A DNA stretch of 64,000 nucleotides from Haemophilus sp. HMSC068C11 (GTDB lineage: Bacteria; Pseudomonadota; Gammaproteobacteria; Enterobacterales; Pasteurellaceae), in the NCBI RefSeq assembly GCF_001815355.1, contig NZ_KV820373.1:36278-100277 (forward strand), in the 5' to 3' direction. Under the pieces are notes generated by a model. The model made no database searches. It saw nothing but the letters and a program-made list of their open reading frames with translations, and was not told where the DNA came from. Of the stretch, positions 50,098-61,473 are shown in pieces. Every line of letters begins with the position of its first letter. Position 1 is the first letter of the stretch. The position numbers and the translations under genes were made by a program.

Positions 50098-50487
50098 ATG
50101 ACTAAAATCATTCATACAGAAAAAGCCCCTGCCGCAATCGGCCCTTATGTTCAAGCGGTAGATTTAGGTAATTTAGTTTTAACATCTGGACAAATTCCCG
50201 TTAATCCGGCGAATGGTGAAGTGCCGAAAGATATTGTGGCTCAAGCGCGTCAATCTTTAGAGAATGTGAAAGCGATTATTGAACAAGCGGGTTTGACCGT
50301 GGGTGATATTGTGAAAACCACGGTGTTTGTGAAAGATCTTAATGATTTTGCAGCAGTAAATGCAGAGTACGAGAAATTCTTCAAAGAAAATAATCATCCG
50401 AATTTCCCTGCGCGTTCTTGTGTAGAAGTAGCTCGATTACCAAAAGATGTAGGTGTGGAAATCGAAGCAATTGCTGTAAGAAAATAA
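50098..50487 (+). CDS. ridA: 2-iminobutanoate/2-iminopropanoate deaminase RidA
   Basis: Hydrolyses reactive enamine/imine intermediates such as 2-aminoacrylate; YjgF family trimer. 129 aa with GPYVQAVDLGNLVLTSGQIP (about 15-34) and the catalytic Arg106 in FPARSCVEVARLP. AAAGGAGAATATC is a strong ribosome binding site. An AAAATCTGCAGATTTT palindrome with T run follows at 50503-50520. Confidence 0.96.
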   Translation: MTKIIHTEKAPAAIGPYVQAVDLGNLVLTSGQIPVNPANGEVPKDIVAQARQSLENVKAIIEQAGLTVGDIVKTTVFVKDLNDFAAVNAEYEKFFKENNHPNFPARSCVEVARLPKDVGVEIEAIAVRK

Positions 50488-50489
50488 TC

Positions 50490-50522
50490 GAAAAGTGCGG
50501 TTAAAATCTGCAGATTTTTTCT
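50490..50522 (+). terminator. ridA terminator
   Basis: A single uptake sequence is followed by the perfect palindrome AAAATCTGCAGATTTT and TT. The stem is AT-rich with almost no loop, so efficiency is uncertain. Confidence 0.5.
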
Positions 50523-50531
50523 ACAATAGAC

Positions 50532-50567
50532 TTTACAAGAGCGAGATTAATCACTATAATCTCGCTC
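50532..50567 (+). promoter_or_regulatory. rplJ: Putative rplJ operon promoter with embedded palindrome
   Basis: TTTACA (50532-50537) and TATAAT (50555-50560) are separated by exactly 17 bp, a near-consensus sigma-70 promoter. An 11-bp perfect inverted repeat, GAGCGAGATTA / TAATCTCGCTC (50539-50549 and 50557-50567), spans the -10 box. Confidence 0.7.
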
Positions 50568-50572
50568 CTAAA

Positions 50573-50799
50573 TTACGCTTAGCGTAAAATTTCTGGTTGG
50601 TGCTTGACCTATTCAAGCCCCGTCCAAGACCGTAGGGAATGGTTAGCAATAATCGTCTTAATAATCCTACGTAGATGGTGAACAGAATAAGAATATTTCT
50701 TGCTTCTGGGCACCGAAGTCGTCCTAGTCTGAAAGATAACTCTTTCGATGAGGTAAATTAATTCCGAGAAATCGGAGTGTATTCAGGAGCTAAAAGCCA
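50573..50799 (+). ncRNA. L10 leader (autoregulatory 5' UTR of rplJL)
   Basis: The 230-nt untranslated leader between the promoter and rplJ is rich in pairable segments (TTACGC-TTA-GCGTAA at 50573-50587; GTAGGGAATGG / CCTAC region; CTTTCGATGAGG region near 50740). Its position, length and GCTTGACC / GTCC elements fit the ribosomal L10 leader, which L10-L12 binds to repress translation. The exact fold was not computed. Confidence 0.7.
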
Positions 50800-51291
50800 A
50801 TGGCATTAAATCTTCAAGACAAACAAGCAATTGTTGCCGAAGTAAATGAAGCAGCCAAAGGTGCACTTTCAGCAGTAATCGCGGACTCTCGTGGTGTAAC
50901 TGTTGATAAAATGACTGAATTACGTAAAGCAGCTCGTGAAGCTGGTGTAACAATGCGCGTTGTTCGTAATACTTTATTACGTCGTGCGGTTGAAGGCACT
51001 GATTTCGAATGCTTACAAGATACGTTTGTAGGTCCAACACTTATCGCATTCTCTAATGAACACCCAGGTGCAGCAGCACGTTTGTTCAAAGATTTTGCTA
51101 AAGCCAACGATAAGTTTGAAATTAAAGGTGCAGCCTTTGAAGGTAAGATCCAAGATGTTGAATTCTTAGCAACATTACCAACTTACGAAGAAGCAATTGC
51201 ACGTTTAATGGGCACAATGAAAGAAGCTGCGGCAGGCAAACTTGTTCGCACTTTTGCGGCATTACGCGACAAATTACAAGAAGCAGCTTAA
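50800..51291 (+). CDS. rplJ: 50S ribosomal protein uL10
   Basis: Stalk base protein that binds 23S rRNA and carries L7/L12 dimers; also autorepressor of its operon. 163 aa, beginning [20 protein letters not shown], a typical gammaproteobacterial L10 start; CAGGAGCTAAAAGCC is the ribosome binding site. rplKA do not lie upstream as they do in E. coli; ridA does. Confidence 0.98.
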   Translation: MALNLQDKQAIVAEVNEAAKGALSAVIADSRGVTVDKMTELRKAAREAGVTMRVVRNTLLRRAVEGTDFECLQDTFVGPTLIAFSNEHPGAAARLFKDFAKANDKFEIKGAAFEGKIQDVEFLATLPTYEEAIARLMGTMKEAAAGKLVRTFAALRDKLQEAA

Positions 51292-51345
51292 TCATTAAGC
51301 GTTTCTTACTTCATTTAACTTTATTAATTTTAGGAATTGATTGTT

Positions 51346-51717
51346 ATGTCATTAACTAACGAACAAATCATTGAAGCGATCGCTTCTAAATCTGTAACTG
51401 AAATCGTTGAATTAATCGCAGCGATGGAAGAAAAATTCGGCGTTTCTGCAGCAGCAGTAGCAGCAGCTCCAGCAGCTGGCGGCGCAGCAGCAGCGGCAGA
51501 AGAAAAAACTGAATTCGACGTAGTTCTTGCTGAAGCTGGTGCTAACAAAGTAGCAGTTATCAAAGCAGTACGTGGTGCAACTGGTTTAGGCTTAAAAGAA
51601 GCTAAAGACTTAGTTGAATCTGCTCCAGCTAACTTAAAAGAAGGCGTTTCTAAAGAAGAAGCTGAAGCACTTAAGAAAGAATTAGAAGAAGCTGGTGCAA
51701 AAGTAGAAATCAAATAA
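51346..51717 (+). CDS. rplL: 50S ribosomal protein bL12 (L7/L12)
   Basis: Stalk protein that recruits translation factors. 123 aa from [14 protein letters not shown] at 51346, with TAGGAATTG upstream. N-terminal dimerisation domain, Ala-rich hinge (about 35-52) and C-terminal domain with [12 protein letters not shown]. 54 bp after rplJ. Confidence 0.98.
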   Translation: MSLTNEQIIEAIASKSVTEIVELIAAMEEKFGVSAAAVAAAPAAGGAAAAAEEKTEFDVVLAEAGANKVAVIKAVRGATGLGLKEAKDLVESAPANLKEGVSKEEAEALKKELEEAGAKVEIK

Positions 51718-52013
51718 TTTTTGATTCACTTATGTCCTGTTTCTCAGGCTTAATGGCTGGTGGTTTACCATCAGCCATTTTGTGCTATCAAAAACAGCAC
51801 AAAAAACAGATAGGCATTTTCCGTTTAATGGTATCTGTTTCCACTTAAATTAATCAGACGTTTTAATTTAAGTAGCCCACTACAGAAGTAAGGTTCAGAG
51901 TGCGGTATCCGAAACGGCGTCAATCTCCGATATAAATAAAAACGTCAATTAATTTGACCGCACTTTTTTTATATCAACTCGGTCTCACTAAAATTTACAG
52001 AGGAAAACCAATA
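51718..52013 (+). promoter_or_regulatory. rplL-rpoB spacer with three hairpins (attenuator/processing region)
   Basis: No gene in these 296 bp. First hairpin: AATGGCTG / CAGCCATT (51752-51779), extended inward by TGG/CCA and followed by TTTTG, an attenuating terminator. Second: AAACAGATA / TATCTGTTT (51804-51840). Third: CTTAAATTAA / TTAATTTAAG (51844-51872). The place matches the attenuator plus RNase III site described between rplL and rpoB in E. coli. A single uptake sequence lies at about 51957-51965. Confidence 0.65.
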
Positions 52014-55000
52014 ATGGGTTACTCCTATACTGAGAAAAAACGAATTCGTAAAGACTTCGGCAAACGTCCGCAAGTTTTAAATGTACCTTATTTATTAACT
52101 ATCCAATTAGATTCTTTTGATAAATTCATTCAAAAAGATCCTGAAGGTCAACAAGGCTTAGAAGCTGCATTCCGTTCTGTTTTCCCTATCGTAAGCAATA
52201 ACGGTTATACAGAATTACAATATGTTGATTACCGTTTAGAAGAACCAGAATTTGATGTACGTGAATGTCAAATTCGTGGTTCAACTTATGCAGCAGGCTT
52301 ACGCGTAAAATTACGTTTAGTTAGCTACGATAAAGAATCTTCATCACGCGCAGTCAAAGACATTAAAGAAAGCGAAGTATATATGGGTGAAATCCCATTA
52401 ATGACTGACAACGGTACTTTTGTTATCAATGGTACTGAGCGTGTTATCGTTTCACAATTACACCGTAGCCCGGGCGTATTCTTTGATTCTGACAAAGGTA
52501 AAACACACTCTTCAGGTAAAGTGCTTTATAACGCACGTATTATTCCTTACCGTGGTTCTTGGTTAGATTTCGAATTTGATCCAAAAGATAACTTATATGC
52601 GCGTATTGACCGTCGTCGTAAATTACCGGCAACCATTATTTTACGTGCGTTAGGTTACACCGTTGAAGAAATCTTAAACTTATTCTTCGACAAAGTAACT
52701 TTCGAGATCGCTGGCAATAAATTGCTCATGACATTAGTGCCAGAACGTTTACGTGGTGAAACGGCGACGTTTGATATCGAAGTAAATGGTAAAGTCTATG
52801 TAGAACGCGGTCGTCGTATCACTGCTCGTCACATCAAAGCATTAGAAAAAGATAATGTGACACAAGTTGAAGTGCCAACTGAATATATCGCAGGCAAAGT
52901 GGCAGCGAAAGATTACGTTGATCTTGAATCAGGTGAAATTATTTGCCCAGCAAATGGCGAGATTTCTTTAGAATTGTTAGCGAAATTATCGCAAGCAGGC
53001 TATAAAGTGATCGAAACATTATTCACTAATGACTTAGATTACGGTCCGTATATTTCTGAAACATTACGTGTTGATCCAACTTACGATCGTGTAAGTGCAT
53101 TATATGAAATCTATCGTATGATGCGTCCAGGTGAACCACCTACACCAGAATCTTCAGAAGCGTTATTCCATAATTTATTCTTCTCTGCAGAACGTTATGA
53201 TTTATCTGCAGTAGGTCGTATGAAGTTTAATCGCTCATTAGGTATTCCTGAAGGCGAGGGCACAGGTATTTTAAGTAACGACGATATTATTCGTGTGATG
53301 AAAAAACTCATCGATATCCGTAATGGTCGTGGTGAAGTGGATGATATCGACCACTTGGGTAACCGTCGTATTCGTTCTGTGGGTGAAATGGCAGAAAACC
53401 AATTCCGTATTGGTTTAGTTCGTGTAGAAAGAGCAGTTAAAGAGCGTTTATCTTTAGGCGATTTAGATGCGATCACACCACAAGACTTAATTAATCCAAA
53501 ACCAATTTCTGCGGCAGTGAAAGAATTCTTTGGTTCTTCACAACTTTCGCAATTTATGGATCAAAACAACCCATTATCAGAAGTAACACACAAACGTCGT
53601 ATTTCTGCATTAGGTCCAGGCGGTTTAACACGTGAGCGTGCTGGCTTTGAGGTGCGTGACGTACATAACACTCACTATGGTCGTCTATGTCCAATTGAAA
53701 CCCCTGAAGGTCCAAACATCGGTTTGATCAACTCACTTTCTGCGTTTGCTCGTACGAACGATTACGGTTTCTTAGAAACCCCATATCGTAAAGTGGTTGA
53801 TGGTCAAGTAACTGAAGAAATCGAATATTTATCTGCAATTGATGAAGCAAACTACATCATTGCACAGGCGAACTCAAACCTTGATGAGAACAACCGTTTT
53901 ACAGATGCATTCGTTACTGCGCGTGGTGAACGTGGTGAATCTGGTCTTTATAAACCAGAAGAAATTCATTATATGGACGTTTCAACCCAACAAGTGGTAT
54001 CTGTGGCAGCTGCGTTAATTCCATTCTTAGAGCATGATGATGCGAACCGTGCCTTAATGGGTGCGAACATGCAACGTCAAGCGGTTCCTACTTTACGTGC
54101 TGATAAGCCGTTAGTGGGTACAGGTATGGAAAAACCAATCGCACTTGACTCAGGTGTGGCGGTTGTCGCGAAACGTGGTGGTACAGTTCAATATGTTGAT
54201 GCTTCTCGTATCGTTATCAAAGTAAATGAAGACGAAACCGTAGCAGGCGAAGCGGGTATCGATATTTATAACTTAATTAAATACACCCGTTCTAACCAAA
54301 ATACGTGTATCAACCAAATTCCTTGTGTGAATTTAGGTGATCCAATTAACCGTGGTGAAGTGTTAGCAGATGGTCCTTCAACAGACTTAGGTGAATTAGC
54401 ATTAGGTCAAAATATCCGTGTGGCCTTCATGCCTTGGAATGGTTATAACTTCGAAGACTCAATGTTAGTTTCTGAGCGTGTTGTACAACAAGATCGCTTC
54501 ACGACAATTCACATTCAAGAATTATCTTGTGTGGCGCGTGATACTAAATTAGGTTCTGAAGAAATCACTGCGGATATTCCAAACGTGGGTGAATCTGCAT
54601 TAAGCAAATTGGATGAATCAGGTATCGTTTATGTGGGTGCTGAAGTGAAAGGTGGCGACATCTTAGTTGGTAAAGTTACCCCTAAAGGCGAAACGCAATT
54701 AACACCAGAAGAAAAATTGTTACGTGCAATCTTCGGTGAAAAAGCATCTGATGTGAAAGACTCGTCATTACGTGTACCAAATAGCGTAAGCGGTACTGTA
54801 ATTGACGTTCAAGTCTTCACCCGTGATGGCGTAGAAAAAGACAAACGTGCATTAGAAATTGAAGAAATGCAGTTAAAACAAGCTAAGAAAGACCTTTCTG
54901 ATGAATTAGAAATCTTAGAAGCTGGCTTGTTTGCTCGTGTGCGTAATCTACTTATCGCTGGCGGTATTGATGCGGCTCAATTAGATAAAATGGATCGCAC

Positions 55001-56042
55001 AAAATGGTTAGAACAAACCATTTCAGATGAAGAAAAACAAAACCAATTAGAACAGCTTGCTGAGCAATATGAAGAATTACGTAAAGAGTTTGAACACAAA
55101 CTTGAAGTAAAACGTAAGAAAATCATTAAAGGTGATGACCTCGCACCAGGCGTGTTAAAAGTGGTTAAAGTTTACCTAGCGGTGAAACGTCACATCCAAC
55201 CGGGTGATAAAATGGCGGGGCGTCACGGTAACAAAGGTGTTATCTCAAAAATCAACCCTGTGGAAGATATGCCATACGATGAAAACGGTCAACCGGTTGA
55301 AATCGTATTGAACCCACTGGGTGTACCATCTCGTATGAACATCGGTCAGATCTTAGAGACCCACTTAGGCTTAGCTGCTAAAGGTATCGGTGATCAAATC
55401 AATGCGATGATCAAACAAAAACAAGATGTTGAGAAGCTTCGTGGCTATATGCAAAAAGCATACGATTTAGGTCATGGCGCACAAAAAGTGGATTTAAGCA
55501 CCTTTAGTGATGACGAAATCATGCGTTTAGCAGAAAACCTACGTAAAGGTTTACCGGTAGCAACACCAGTGTTTGATGGTGCTGATGAGCAAGAAATCAA
55601 AGAAATGTTGAAACTTGGTGGCTTACCAACTTCAGGTCAGATCACGTTATACGATGGCCGTACTGGTGAGAAATTCGAGCGTCCAGTAACCGTAGGTTAT
55701 ATGTACATGCTCAAATTGAACCACTTAGTTGATGACAAAATGCATGCTCGTTCAACAGGTTCTTATAGTCTTGTTACTCAACAACCACTTGGTGGTAAAG
55801 CACAATTCGGTGGTCAACGTTTCGGTGAGATGGAGGTATGGGCACTTGAAGCATACGGTGCGGCTTACACCTTACAAGAAATGTTAACTGTGAAATCCGA
55901 TGACGTGAACGGTCGTACGAAGATGTATAAAAACATCGTCAGCGGCAACCAACAAATGGATCCGGGTACACCGGAATCTTTCAACGTAATTATGAAAGAA
56001 ATCCGTTCACTTGGTTTGAATATCGAGCTAGACGAAGAGTAA
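52014..56042 (+). CDS. rpoB: RNA polymerase beta subunit
   Basis: Catalytic-core subunit, 1342 aa, the usual size. Start at 52014 ([17 protein letters not shown]) with GAGGAAAACCAATA upstream; a longer frame from 51954 begins in the uptake sequence. The rifampicin region ([25 protein letters not shown]) carries the wild-type residues, so no rifampicin-resistance change is apparent. C-terminal clamp-binding [21 protein letters not shown] is intact. Confidence 0.99.
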   Translation: MGYSYTEKKRIRKDFGKRPQVLNVPYLLTIQLDSFDKFIQKDPEGQQGLEAAFRSVFPIVSNNGYTELQYVDYRLEEPEFDVRECQIRGSTYAAGLRVKLRLVSYDKESSSRAVKDIKESEVYMGEIPLMTDNGTFVINGTERVIVSQLHRSPGVFFDSDKGKTHSSGKVLYNARIIPYRGSWLDFEFDPKDNLYARIDRRRKLPATIILRALGYTVEEILNLFFDKVTFEIAGNKLLMTLVPERLRGETATFDIEVNGKVYVERGRRITARHIKALEKDNVTQVEVPTEYIAGKVAAKDYVDLESGEIICPANGEISLELLAKLSQAGYKVIETLFTNDLDYGPYISETLRVDPTYDRVSALYEIYRMMRPGEPPTPESSEALFHNLFFSAERYDLSAVGRMKFNRSLGIPEGEGTGILSNDDIIRVMKKLIDIRNGRGEVDDIDHLGNRRIRSVGEMAENQFRIGLVRVERAVKERLSLGDLDAITPQDLINPKPISAAVKEFFGSSQLSQFMDQNNPLSEVTHKRRISALGPGGLTRERAGFEVRDVHNTHYGRLCPIETPEGPNIGLINSLSAFARTNDYGFLETPYRKVVDGQVTEEIEYLSAIDEANYIIAQANSNLDENNRFTDAFVTARGERGESGLYKPEEIHYMDVSTQQVVSVAAALIPFLEHDDANRALMGANMQRQAVPTLRADKPLVGTGMEKPIALDSGVAVVAKRGGTVQYVDASRIVIKVNEDETVAGEAGIDIYNLIKYTRSNQNTCINQIPCVNLGDPINRGEVLADGPSTDLGELALGQNIRVAFMPWNGYNFEDSMLVSERVVQQDRFTTIHIQELSCVARDTKLGSEEITADIPNVGESALSKLDESGIVYVGAEVKGGDILVGKVTPKGETQLTPEEKLLRAIFGEKASDVKDSSLRVPNSVSGTVIDVQVFTRDGVEKDKRALEIEEMQLKQAKKDLSDELEILEAGLFARVRNLLIAGGIDAAQLDKMDRTKWLEQTISDEEKQNQLEQLAEQYEELRKEFEHKLEVKRKKIIKGDDLAPGVLKVVKVYLAVKRHIQPGDKMAGRHGNKGVISKINPVEDMPYDENGQPVEIVLNPLGVPSRMNIGQILETHLGLAAKGIGDQINAMIKQKQDVEKLRGYMQKAYDLGHGAQKVDLSTFSDDEIMRLAENLRKGLPVATPVFDGADEQEIKEMLKLGGLPTSGQITLYDGRTGEKFERPVTVGYMYMLKLNHLVDDKMHARSTGSYSLVTQQPLGGKAQFGGQRFGEMEVWALEAYGAAYTLQEMLTVKSDDVNGRTKMYKNIVSGNQQMDPGTPESFNVIMKEIRSLGLNIELDEE

Positions 56043-56055
56043 TCGACAAACCGGT

Positions 56056-56078
56056 CTTCCCCTGTTCGGCAGGGGAAG
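56056..56078 (+). other. GC-rich hairpin after rpoB
   Basis: CTTCCCCTG and CAGGGGAAG form a 9-bp stem with a TTCGG loop. No T run follows, so it is more likely an mRNA stability or processing element than a terminator. Confidence 0.6.
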
Positions 56079-56097
56079 CAAAAGGAAGAAATCGCCG

Positions 56098-56137
56098 AAG
56101 TGCGGTTAAAAAACAAAATATTTTTGACCGCACTTTG
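56098..56137 (+). terminator. Uptake-sequence hairpin between rpoB and rpoC
   Basis: AAGTGCGGTTAAAAA and TTTTTGACCGCACTTT pair across a short AT loop (one imperfect pair), with only a weak T run after it. It lies inside an operon whose distal gene is essential, so it must allow read-through. Confidence 0.6.
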
Positions 56138-56166
56138 AAACCCTTAACTCCGACAGGAGACTATTT

Positions 56167-59100
56167 GTGAAAGACTTAGTTAAGTTTTTAAAAGCACAAT
56201 CAAAAACCAGTGAAGATTTTGATGTGATTAAAATTGGGTTAGCTTCTCCAGACATGATCCGTTCTTGGTCATTTGGTGAAGTTAAAAAACCTGAAACAAT
56301 CAACTATCGTACGTTCAAACCTGAGCGTGACGGTCTTTTCTGTGCACGTATTTTCGGGCCAGTAAAAGATTACGAATGTTTATGCGGAAAATATAAACGC
56401 TTAAAACACCGTGGTGTGATTTGTGAAAAATGTGGTGTTGAAGTAACACAAACTAAAGTGCGTCGTGAACGTATGGGCCACATTGAATTGGCTTGTCCAG
56501 TTGCACACATTTGGTTCTTAAAATCACTTCCGTCCCGTATCGGTTTATTACTTGATATGCCGTTACGTGATATTGAGCGTGTGCTTTACTTTGAAATGTA
56601 CATCGTAACCGAACCGGGTATGACCGATTTGGAACGTGGACAGTTATTAACTGAAGAACAATTCCTTGATGCAGAAGACCGCTGGCAAGATGAATTCGAA
56701 GCCAAAATGGGTGCTGAAGCAATTCAAGATTTACTTAAAGGTATTGATCTTGAAGTGGAATGTGAAAAATTACGTGAAGAGTTACAAGAAACTAACTCTG
56801 AAACAAAACGTAAGAAAATCACTAAACGCTTAAAATTATTAGAAGCTTTCCAACAATCTGGTAACAAACCAGAATGGATGGTGATGACTGTATTACCAGT
56901 ACTTCCACCAGATTTACGTCCGTTAGTACCATTAGATGGTGGTCGTTTTGCAACTTCTGACTTAAACGATCTATATCGTCGCGTGATCAACCGTAACAAC
57001 CGTTTAAAACGTTTATTGGATTTAATCGCACCAGATATTATCGTGCGCAACGAAAAACGTATGTTACAAGAATCTGTTGATGCGTTATTAGATAATGGTC
57101 GTCGTGGTCGTGCGATTACGGGTTCTAACCGTCGTCCATTAAAATCACTTGCGGATATGATCAAAGGTAAACAAGGTCGTTTCCGTCAAAACTTATTAGG
57201 TAAACGTGTTGACTATTCAGGCCGTTCTGTAATCACCGTAGGTCCATACTTGCACTTACACCAATGTGGTTTACCGAAGAAAATGGCATTGGAATTATTC
57301 CGTCCGTTTATCTATGCAAAATTAGAAAGCCGTGGTTATGCAACCACAATTAAAGCGGCTAAGAAAATGGTTGAGCGTGAAGATGCGATCGTTTGGGATA
57401 TCTTGGCAGAAGTTATTCGTGAGCACCCAATCCTATTGAACCGTGCGCCAACACTTCACCGTTTAGGTATCCAAGCGTTTGAACCACTTCTAATCGAAGG
57501 TAAAGCAATCCAGTTACACCCACTTGTTTGTGCAGCGTTCAACGCGGACTTCGATGGTGACCAAATGGCGGTTCACGTCCCATTAACACTTGAAGCTCAG
57601 TTAGAAGCTCGTGCGTTAATGATGTCAACCAACAACGTACTTTCACCAGCAAACGGTGATCCGATTATCGTTCCATCACAAGACGTGGTGTTGGGTCTTT
57701 ACTATATGACCCGTGAAAAAGTAAACGGTAAAGGCGAAGGCATGTTATTGCAAGATCCGCGCGAAGCTGAAAAAGCATATCGCACAGGTGAAGCAGAGTT
57801 ACATTCTCGCGTTAAAGTACGTATTACTGAATATGTGAAAAATGAAGCTGGCGAATTAGAAGAGAAAACCACATTAACCGATACTACTATCGGTCGTGCA
57901 ATCTTATGGATGATCGCGCCGAAAGGCATGCCTTATTCATTGTTCAACCAAACATTAGGTAAAAAAGCAATTTCTAAACTCATCAACGAAGCGTATCGTC
58001 GTTTAGGTTTGAAAGAAGCGGTAATGTTTGCTGACCATATTATGTATACCGGTTTTGCTTATGCTGCACGTTCTGGTTCTTCTGTGGGTATCGACGATAT
58101 GGTTATCCCAGAGAAAAAATACGAAATTATTTCTGCAGCGGAAGAAGAAGTGGCAGAAATTCAAGAACAGTTCCAATCTGGTCTTGTAACAGCTGGCGAA
58201 CGTTATAACAAGGTAATCGATATTTGGGCTGCGGCGAATGAGCGCGTAGCGAAAGCGATGATGGAAAACTTATCTCAGGAAGAAGTAATCAACCGTGAAG
58301 GTAACCCTGAGAAACAAGCTTCTTTCAACAGTATCTTTATGATGGCTGATTCTGGTGCGCGTGGTTCTGCAGCTCAGATTCGTCAGTTAGCTGGTATGCG
58401 TGGTTTGATGGCGCGTCCAGATGGTTCAATTATTGAAACCCCAATTACAGCGAACTTCCGTGAAGGTTTAAACGTACTTCAGTACTTTATTTCAACCCAC
58501 GGTGCGCGTAAAGGTTTGGCGGATACCGCATTAAAAACAGCAAACTCTGGTTACTTAACTCGTCGTTTAGTTGACGTGGCACAAGACTTAGTGATCGTTG
58601 AAGATGACTGTGGTACACACGAAGGCTTAGTCATGACTCCATTAATCGAAGGTGGCGATGAGAAAGTTCCACTTCGCGAATTAGTGTTAGGTCGTGTTGT
58701 AGCTGAAGATGTGTATAAACCAGGTACAGAAGAAGTCTTAATTGCACGTAACACTTTATTAGATGAAAAACTTTGTGATGTGTTAGATGCAAACTCAGTG
58801 GACAGCGTAAAAGTACGTTCTGTTGTAACTTGTGATACTGACTTTGGTGTATGTGCGAAATGTTACGGTCGTGACTTAGCGCGTGGTCACCTCATCAACC
58901 AAGGTGAAGCAGTTGGTGTTATCGCTGCTCAATCTATCGGTGAGCCAGGTACACAGTTAACCATGCGTACGTTCCACATCGGTGGTGCAGCTTCTGCAGC
59001 AGCGAAAGAATCTAGCGTACAAATCAAAAACAACGGTACTTTACACCTTGCTAACGCGAAATTCGTTGTTAATGACGAAGGTAAATTAGTTTTAACTTCT

Positions 59101-60417
59101 CGTAATACTGAATTAACGGTGACTGATGAATTTGGTCGTACGAAAGAACACTATAAAGTGCCTTACGGTACAGTATTGAATAAAGCAGACGGTCAAGAAG
59201 TATCAGCGGGTGAAACAGTGGCAAACTGGGATCCACATACCATGCCAGTTGTATCTGAAGTATCAGGTTTTGTGAAATTCATCGATATCGTGGACGGTTT
59301 AACTGTAACTCGTCAAACGGATGAATTAACTGGTCTTTCTTCTATCGTGGTACAAGACGTGGGTGAACGTGCAACTGCAGGTAAAGATTTACGTCCAACC
59401 ATCAAATTAGTTGATGCAAAAGGTAACGATATCTTCTTACCTGAAACTGACGTTATTGCACAATACTTCTTACCAGGTAAAGCAATCGTAAGTTTAGATG
59501 ACGGTGCGGAAGTGAAAGTGGGTGAACCACTTGCACGTATTCCACAAGAATCTGTAGGTACTAAAGATATTACCGGTGGTCTTCCACGCGTTGCTGATCT
59601 ATTCGAAGCTCGTAAACCGAAAGAGCCTGCTATCTTGGCAGAAATTTCAGGTATCGTGTCCTTCGGTAAAGAAACCAAAGGTAAACGTCGCTTGCTAATC
59701 ACCCCAACTGAAGGTGAAATCTACGAAGAAATGATTCCAAAATGGCGTCAGCTCAACGTATTTGAAGGTGAGATGGTAGAACGTGGTGACGTGATTTCTG
59801 ATGGCGCAGAGACTCCACACGATATCTTACGTTTACGCGGTGTTCGTGCTGTAACTGAATATATCGTAAACGAAGTGCAAGAAGTTTACCGCTTACAAGG
59901 GGTAAAAATTAACGATAAGCACATCGAAGTTATCGTACGTCAAATGTTACGTAAAGCAGTTATCACGAAAGCTTATGACAGCGAATTCCTCGAAGGAGAA
60001 CAAGTTGAAGTAGCTCGCGTGAAAATTGTGAACCGTAAACGTGAAGCGGAAGGTAAACCACCAGTTGAATTCGAACGTGAATTACTAGGTATTACCAAAG
60101 CATCATTGGCGACAGAATCCTTCATTTCTGCGGCATCGTTCCAAGAAACCACTCGTGTGCTTACTGAAGCGGCAGTGGCGGGTAAACGTGATGAATTACG
60201 TGGCTTGAAAGAGAACGTAATCGTAGGTCGTTTAATCCCTGCTGGTACTGGTTTTGCGTATCACCAAGGTCGTCACAAAAAACGTATTGTAGACGATGTT
60301 GTAATTAAATTGTCTGAAGACGATGAAGCAGCAATTGCTGATGAATTCGTGATGACAGCAGATGATGCAACAACTAACTTAGCAGAAATGCTTAATATGG
60401 CAGATGATGCAGAGTAA
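56167..60417 (+). CDS. rpoC: RNA polymerase beta' subunit
   Basis: Catalytic subunit, 1416 aa. Starts at a GTG (56167) with GACAGGAGACTATTT upstream. N-terminal zinc site ([20 protein letters not shown]), active-site [12 protein letters not shown], bridge helix/trigger loop region and second zinc site ([19 protein letters not shown]) are all intact. Ends before a strong terminator. Confidence 0.99.
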   Translation: MKDLVKFLKAQSKTSEDFDVIKIGLASPDMIRSWSFGEVKKPETINYRTFKPERDGLFCARIFGPVKDYECLCGKYKRLKHRGVICEKCGVEVTQTKVRRERMGHIELACPVAHIWFLKSLPSRIGLLLDMPLRDIERVLYFEMYIVTEPGMTDLERGQLLTEEQFLDAEDRWQDEFEAKMGAEAIQDLLKGIDLEVECEKLREELQETNSETKRKKITKRLKLLEAFQQSGNKPEWMVMTVLPVLPPDLRPLVPLDGGRFATSDLNDLYRRVINRNNRLKRLLDLIAPDIIVRNEKRMLQESVDALLDNGRRGRAITGSNRRPLKSLADMIKGKQGRFRQNLLGKRVDYSGRSVITVGPYLHLHQCGLPKKMALELFRPFIYAKLESRGYATTIKAAKKMVEREDAIVWDILAEVIREHPILLNRAPTLHRLGIQAFEPLLIEGKAIQLHPLVCAAFNADFDGDQMAVHVPLTLEAQLEARALMMSTNNVLSPANGDPIIVPSQDVVLGLYYMTREKVNGKGEGMLLQDPREAEKAYRTGEAELHSRVKVRITEYVKNEAGELEEKTTLTDTTIGRAILWMIAPKGMPYSLFNQTLGKKAISKLINEAYRRLGLKEAVMFADHIMYTGFAYAARSGSSVGIDDMVIPEKKYEIISAAEEEVAEIQEQFQSGLVTAGERYNKVIDIWAAANERVAKAMMENLSQEEVINREGNPEKQASFNSIFMMADSGARGSAAQIRQLAGMRGLMARPDGSIIETPITANFREGLNVLQYFISTHGARKGLADTALKTANSGYLTRRLVDVAQDLVIVEDDCGTHEGLVMTPLIEGGDEKVPLRELVLGRVVAEDVYKPGTEEVLIARNTLLDEKLCDVLDANSVDSVKVRSVVTCDTDFGVCAKCYGRDLARGHLINQGEAVGVIAAQSIGEPGTQLTMRTFHIGGAASAAAKESSVQIKNNGTLHLANAKFVVNDEGKLVLTSRNTELTVTDEFGRTKEHYKVPYGTVLNKADGQEVSAGETVANWDPHTMPVVSEVSGFVKFIDIVDGLTVTRQTDELTGLSSIVVQDVGERATAGKDLRPTIKLVDAKGNDIFLPETDVIAQYFLPGKAIVSLDDGAEVKVGEPLARIPQESVGTKDITGGLPRVADLFEARKPKEPAILAEISGIVSFGKETKGKRRLLITPTEGEIYEEMIPKWRQLNVFEGEMVERGDVISDGAETPHDILRLRGVRAVTEYIVNEVQEVYRLQGVKINDKHIEVIVRQMLRKAVITKAYDSEFLEGEQVEVARVKIVNRKREAEGKPPVEFERELLGITKASLATESFISAASFQETTRVLTEAAVAGKRDELRGLKENVIVGRLIPAGTGFAYHQGRHKKRIVDDVVIKLSEDDEAAIADEFVMTADDATTNLAEMLNMADDAE

Positions 60418-60436
60418 TCGCTAATTGCTAAAAAAG

Positions 60437-60466
60437 AAAACCCGAGTTTAGGCTCGGGTTTTTTAT
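60437..60466 (+). terminator. rpoBC operon terminator
   Basis: AAAACCCGAG and CTCGGGTTTTTT form a GC-rich 8-bp stem with a TTTAGG loop and a T run, 20 bp after the rpoC stop. Confidence 0.95.
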
Positions 60467-60480
60467 TATCTTAATACAGA

Positions 60481-60546
60481 AAGAGCGGTCAGTTTTTGAT
60501 GCGTTTTTCGTTTGGAAAAGTATCGTAAAAATGACCGCACTTTCTT
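60481..60546. repeat. Long-armed uptake-sequence inverted pair
   Basis: AAGAGCGGTCA (near 60480) and TGACCGCACTTTC (near 60533) form an inverted pair separated by about 40 nt. One arm is the GAGCGGT variant. It is a backup terminator or uptake site between convergent rpoC and metQ. Confidence 0.55.
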
Positions 60547-60553
60547 TTCATCA

Positions 60554-60579
60554 ATAAAAAACCACCTTATCGGTGGCTT
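60554..60579 (-). terminator. metQ terminator
   Basis: On the minus strand GCCACC and GGTGGT form a stem around GATAA and are followed by TTTTTTATTG. Confidence 0.85.
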
Positions 60580-60603
60580 TGAAATATTGTGCTTAAGCTA
60601 AGA

Positions 60604-61434
60604 TTACCAGCCTTTTACAACACCATCTTTAAAGTGTTTTTTCGCTTCTTGGTAAACTTCTTCAGTTTGGTATGCTTTCACGAAATCTTGGATCGCTTTG
60701 CTGTCTTTGTTATCAGTACGTGCAACGATGATGTTTACGTATGGAGAATCTTTGTCTTCTACGAATACGCCGTTATCTTGTGCATTTAAGCCAACTTGAC
60801 CCGCATAAGTGTTATTTACAACAGCAAGATCAACATCATCTAATGCACGAGCTGCAACAGAGGTATCTACTTCAGAAATTTTTAAGTTTTTCGGATTTTC
60901 AACGATATCTGCGACAGTTGAAAGAAGATCGTTAGAATTTTTAAGTTTGATTAAACCTTGTTTCTCAAGAAGGATTAATGCACGACCACGGTTTGATGGG
61001 TCATTTGGCACCACAATTTTCGCGCCATCTTTTAATTCATTTACATTTTTGATGGTTTTAGAATAGCCAGCAAGCGGGTAAACAAAGGTGTTACCAACGA
61101 TCACTAAGTTGTTCAAGTTCTTCGCTTTTACATCTTCATCTAAGTAAGGTTTGTGTTGCATTGCGTTAGCATCTAAATCGCCTTTAGATACAGCAGTATT
61201 TGGTAATGCGTAGTCATTGAATAAAACAAATTCAACATTTAAGTTGTATTTGTCTTTTGCTACTTTTGCTGCGGTTTCGGCTACTTGGTGTTCAGGACCC
61301 GCCATTACACCAACTTTGATTGATGTTGCTGCAGGTGCAGTTGATGCTGCATCTGCTTTTTTCTCTTCTTTACAACCTGTTAATACTAATGCTGACGCGA
61401 TAGCGGTGATAGCAAATAAGTTTTTTAATTTCAT
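60604..61434 (-). CDS. metQ: Methionine-binding lipoprotein MetQ
   Basis: NlpA/MetQ-family substrate-binding lipoprotein, 276 aa, with lipobox LTGC (acylated Cys21). Captures methionine for the MetNI importer. Family segments: IKVGVMAGPEHQVAETAAKVAK and the C-terminal AKKHFKDGVVKGW. Last gene of metNIQ, 39 bp after metI. Confidence 0.96.
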   Translation of the reverse strand: MKLKNLFAITAIASALVLTGCKEEKKADAASTAPAATSIKVGVMAGPEHQVAETAAKVAKDKYNLNVEFVLFNDYALPNTAVSKGDLDANAMQHKPYLDEDVKAKNLNNLVIVGNTFVYPLAGYSKTIKNVNELKDGAKIVVPNDPSNRGRALILLEKQGLIKLKNSNDLLSTVADIVENPKNLKISEVDTSVAARALDDVDLAVVNNTYAGQVGLNAQDNGVFVEDKDSPYVNIIVARTDNKDSKAIQDFVKAYQTEEVYQEAKKHFKDGVVKGW

Positions 61435-61473
61435 GTTTTTTCCTTGTTGTGAATAAAATGGTATAGAAAATAA

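Noticed and set aside
51330..51713. Antisense open frame opposite rplL
   Set aside because: Ala/Ser-rich translation that mirrors the Ala-rich rplL codons; no ribosome binding site and fully overlaps an essential gene.
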